A stretch of DNA of 6,098 bases from Bacteroidota bacterium. GTDB taxonomy: Bacteria > Bacteroidota > Bacteroidia > Bacteroidales > VadinHA17. The stretch lies in contig JADFUQ010000248.1 of NCBI GenBank assembly GCA_015222065.1, positions 1-6,098 on the forward strand. Direction: 5' to 3'. Shown one piece after another: positions 3,491 through 6,098 of the stretch (its first letter is position 1; each line of letters begins with the position of its first letter). The translations under genes and the position numbers were made by a program. The notes under the pieces are model-generated. The model was not told where the DNA came from. It ran no database searches and saw nothing but the letters and a program-made list of their open reading frames with translations.

Positions 3491-6098
3491 ATGAAAAAAG
3501 CGATTGGTTTAGTTATTTTAACTACTTTATTGAGTTGCAATTTATTTGCAAATAAATACATTGATGGTAAAAGAGTATATGAAACTAAAAGAGTAAAGAA
3601 CGATCTTGTTATTAATGGTCTGCTGGATGATGAAGCCTGGAATCTTGTGAAATGGCAAAGCGGATTCAAGCAATCTGAACCTCACGACGGGAACAAACCA
3701 TCACAGGAAACATCTTTCAAGATATTGTATGACGACAATAATTTATATGTCGCAATCAGAGCCTACGACAGTTATCCTGACAGTATCGGAACCAGAATGA
3801 CAAGGAGAGATGAGATTGATGGTGATTTTGTTGGGATCCAGGTTGACAGCTATTTTGATCTTCGTACCGCATTCACCTTTCTTGTTAGTGCTGCCGGAGT
3901 AAAATTTGATATGATAATGACCAATGATGGTCAGGATGAAGATATGACATGGGACCCTATTTGGTATGTTCATACAAATATTGATGCTGAAGGATGGACT
4001 GCTGAGATGAGGATCCCTCTTTCGCAATTACGTTTTGATAAAAGTGGCAACCAAAAATGGGGATTACAGGTAGCCAGGATGTTGTTCAGAAAAGAAGAAC
4101 TTTCGATATGGCAGCATATACCTCAAAACGCCCCTGGCTGGGTACATCTTATGGGCGAATTGCATGGATTGAATGATCTTGAACCAAAAAGACAGATTGA
4201 GATAGCCCCCTATACTGTTGCAAAGGCTGAACGATTTGAGAAAACCGAAGGCAATCCCTTCGCTACAGGTAAATCAAGAAATATATCCGCCGGTTTAGAT
4301 GGTAAAATCGGTATCACGAACAACCTGACGCTCGATTTTACAGTTAATCCTGACTTTGGACAGGTTGAAGCAGACCCGTCAGAGGTGAATCTTACGGCAT
4401 ATGAGACATTTTTTGAAGAAAAACGTCCATTTTTCGTTGAGGGAAAAAGTATCTATTCATACAATCTTATGATAGGTGATGGTGATATGTCTTCAGAAAA
4501 CCTTTTTTATTCAAGAAGGATAGGCAGGCGTCCTCATCATTATCCCTACCTTGAATCGGAAGAATATACAGAAATTCCTGGTAACACATCCATTCTCGGT
4601 GCAGCCAAACTTTCGGGTAAAACAAAAAACGGACTTTCAATAGGCATAATGGAAAGTGTCGCGGCTGAAGAACAGGCAGAAATTGATCTCGAGGGTGAAA
4701 GAAGATTTGAAACCGTTGAACCGCTTACCAATTATTTCGTTACACGCCTGCAAAAGGATTATAATAAAGGAAATACTATCATTGGCGGAATGTTCACTGC
4801 AACAAACCGTAATATTAAATCAGATTCACTCAAATATCTTCATAACTCAGCCTACACAGGCGGACTTGACTTTATGCACCAGTGGAAAGACCGGACATAT
4901 AGTATCTCCGGCAAATTCTTTTTAAGCCAGGTAAACGGAACACCCGAGGCATTGCTTCGGACCCAGGAATCTTCAGCACGTTATTTTCAACGACCGGATG
5001 CTGACTATTTGTCCATTGATTCAACACGTACAAGTCTTATGGGACACGGTGGCCGGCTCCAGTTTATGAAAACCGGAGGGGGACATTTTAATTATGGTGT
5101 TTTCCTGATATGGAAATCACCCGGACTTGAAATTAATGATGTTGGTTTTCTGCGTTCTACAGATGAGATCATACAAATTGCATGGGCTCAATATCGCATA
5201 TGGGAACCATTCAGTATATTCAGGAATTTCTCAGTTAATTTCAACCAATGGAGAGGCTGGGACTTTGGATTGGTTAATAGTATAAACGGAGGAAATATTA
5301 ACCTCCGCACCCAATTTAAGAACTACTGGAGCCTGTCAACAGGAATAAATCTGCAGGGTCAACGTATATCAAATTCCCTGCTTAGAGGTGGCCCTTCTAT
5401 GAAAATGCCAGGCAGTTTCAACAATTATATCTCAATTCGATCTGATAACCGTAAAAAGTTATCTTTTGACTTTATGATGTCAAACAACCGGGGAAGATAT
5501 AATTCAAGTGAATTGAACACATACTCGCTTCAAGCCACATACAAACCTTTGGAAATACTATCAATCAGTTTGCACCCAAATTACAATATCAATAGAAGAG
5601 ATATGCAGTATATCACCACACAATATTTCAATGATGAAGAGAGATATATTTTTGCCGGTATAAACCAGAAAGTCCTGGGAATGTCTTTACGGCTGAATCT
5701 CAGCTTAACTCCTAATCTGACAATACAATACTGGGGACAACCATTTTTTGCAGCAGGTAAATATTCCGATTTCAAACGCATTACCAACAATCTTGCTGAT
5801 GATTACACAGACCGTTTCCATACTTTTTCAGGTGATGAAATTACCTATTATAACGATGATGATTATTATGCAATAGATGAGGATCTTGATTCTGTGGAAG
5901 ATTATTCCTGGGATGATCCGGATTTCAACGTTAAAGAGTTCCGTTCAAATCTTGTTGCCCGGTGGGAATATATTCCCGGTTCAACTATTTTTCTAGTCTG
6001 GTCACAAAGCATGAATGGGTTTGATCCCACAGGAGATTTCTCATTAAACAGTGATATCGGTGATCTTTTCGATATCACACCATATAATGTGTTTCTCG
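3491..6098 (+). CDS. CBM9-like / DUF5916 envelope protein (last few residues beyond window)
   Basis: This is an open frame of 869 codons from the ATG at 3491 to the right edge. A signal peptide covers about residues 1-20 (MKK, hydrophobic core, LLSCNLFA); the C16 context LLSC could also serve as a loose lipobox. Residues about 38-185 are a CBM9-like beta-sandwich, opening with VINGLLDDEAW and ending with GWTAEMRIPLSQLRF. The DUF5916 signature follows: NPDFGQVEADP (286-296), ETFFEEKRPFFVEG (305-318) and LFYSRRIGRRP (338-348). A long strand-rich region has LRGGP (631-635), SDNRKK (651-656), an acidic loop (about 781-812) and WEYIPGSTIFLVW (825-837). Family members end with an aromatic strand soon after NVFL, so only a handful of residues are missing. 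The alternating strands suggest an outer-membrane beta-barrel with a periplasmic or surface sugar-binding-like domain; substrate and activity are not known. The start is fixed by the signal peptide; an in-frame stop at 3416 bounds any extension. There is no Shine-Dalgarno sequence. Confidence 0.93.
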   Translation, partial: MKKAIGLVILTTLLSCNLFANKYIDGKRVYETKRVKNDLVINGLLDDEAWNLVKWQSGFKQSEPHDGNKPSQETSFKILYDDNNLYVAIRAYDSYPDSIGTRMTRRDEIDGDFVGIQVDSYFDLRTAFTFLVSAAGVKFDMIMTNDGQDEDMTWDPIWYVHTNIDAEGWTAEMRIPLSQLRFDKSGNQKWGLQVARMLFRKEELSIWQHIPQNAPGWVHLMGELHGLNDLEPKRQIEIAPYTVAKAERFEKTEGNPFATGKSRNISAGLDGKIGITNNLTLDFTVNPDFGQVEADPSEVNLTAYETFFEEKRPFFVEGKSIYSYNLMIGDGDMSSENLFYSRRIGRRPHHYPYLESEEYTEIPGNTSILGAAKLSGKTKNGLSIGIMESVAAEEQAEIDLEGERRFETVEPLTNYFVTRLQKDYNKGNTIIGGMFTATNRNIKSDSLKYLHNSAYTGGLDFMHQWKDRTYSISGKFFLSQVNGTPEALLRTQESSARYFQRPDADYLSIDSTRTSLMGHGGRLQFMKTGGGHFNYGVFLIWKSPGLEINDVGFLRSTDEIIQIAWAQYRIWEPFSIFRNFSVNFNQWRGWDFGLVNSINGGNINLRTQFKNYWSLSTGINLQGQRISNSLLRGGPSMKMPGSFNNYISIRSDNRKKLSFDFMMSNNRGRYNSSELNTYSLQATYKPLEILSISLHPNYNINRRDMQYITTQYFNDEERYIFAGINQKVLGMSLRLNLSLTPNLTIQYWGQPFFAAGKYSDFKRITNNLADDYTDRFHTFSGDEITYYNDDDYYAIDEDLDSVEDYSWDDPDFNVKEFRSNLVARWEYIPGSTIFLVWSQSMNGFDPTGDFSLNSDIGDLFDITPYNVFL

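Noticed and set aside
3349..4027. Minus-strand frames at 3349-3669 and 3743-4027
   Set aside because: They overlap the 5' part of the DUF5916 gene on the opposite strand, where CBM9-like motifs are clear on the plus strand.
4546..5790. Short frames at 4546-4731 (minus), 4656-4925 (plus, other frame) and 5581-5790 (minus)
   Set aside because: All lie inside the DUF5916 reading frame and lack any protein-like signature.

Overview
The window looks like chromosomal DNA from a Bacteroidota bacterium, probably Bacteroidales-like. The evidence is a type IX secretion (T9SS) type A sorting domain, a CBM9-like plus DUF5916 protein, a secreted protein with the Bacteroidota 'FNYQAVARD' N-terminal module followed by a long YadA-head-like repeat array, low GC, AT-rich leaders without Shine-Dalgarno sequences, and Bacteroidota-style intergenic DNA. 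There is no rRNA, tRNA, CRISPR array or transposase.

Layout. Bases 1-2019 (minus strand) hold the first 673 codons of a large secreted repeat protein, cut by the left edge. After its signal peptide and an N-terminal domain, it carries two 39-residue GPKGGFAVGG repeats and then 22 degenerate 16-19-residue repeats (consensus YNxFxGYxAGxxNTxGx). Bases 2104-2160 form a rho-independent terminator that reads out of the upstream minus-strand gene. Bases 2222-2728 (minus) encode a complete 168-residue secreted protein with a T9SS C-terminal sorting domain. Bases 2729-3490 are a gene-free divergent intergenic region. It contains small palindromes, a GC-rich plus-strand terminator-like hairpin with no gene before it, a pyrimidine-rich tract with 8-nt periodicity, and an AT-rich stretch with weak promoter candidates. 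Bases 3491-6098 (plus) encode a CBM9-like/DUF5916 outer-membrane-type protein that is complete except for the last few residues beyond the right edge.

How the genes fit together. All three proteins carry export signals and are expected at the cell envelope or surface. The two minus-strand genes are collinear (T9SS protein first, repeat protein second), but a terminator and a 202-bp gap lie between them, so they are probably separate or only partly coupled transcription units. The DUF5916 gene is divergent, and nothing in the sequence links it functionally to the other two. The two largest coding regions run off the window edges, and most other short open frames are antisense shadows of the three genes. 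I see no convincing new defence or mobile system. The most interesting items are the repeat protein, with selection visible between its internal repeats, and the structured intergenic DNA.
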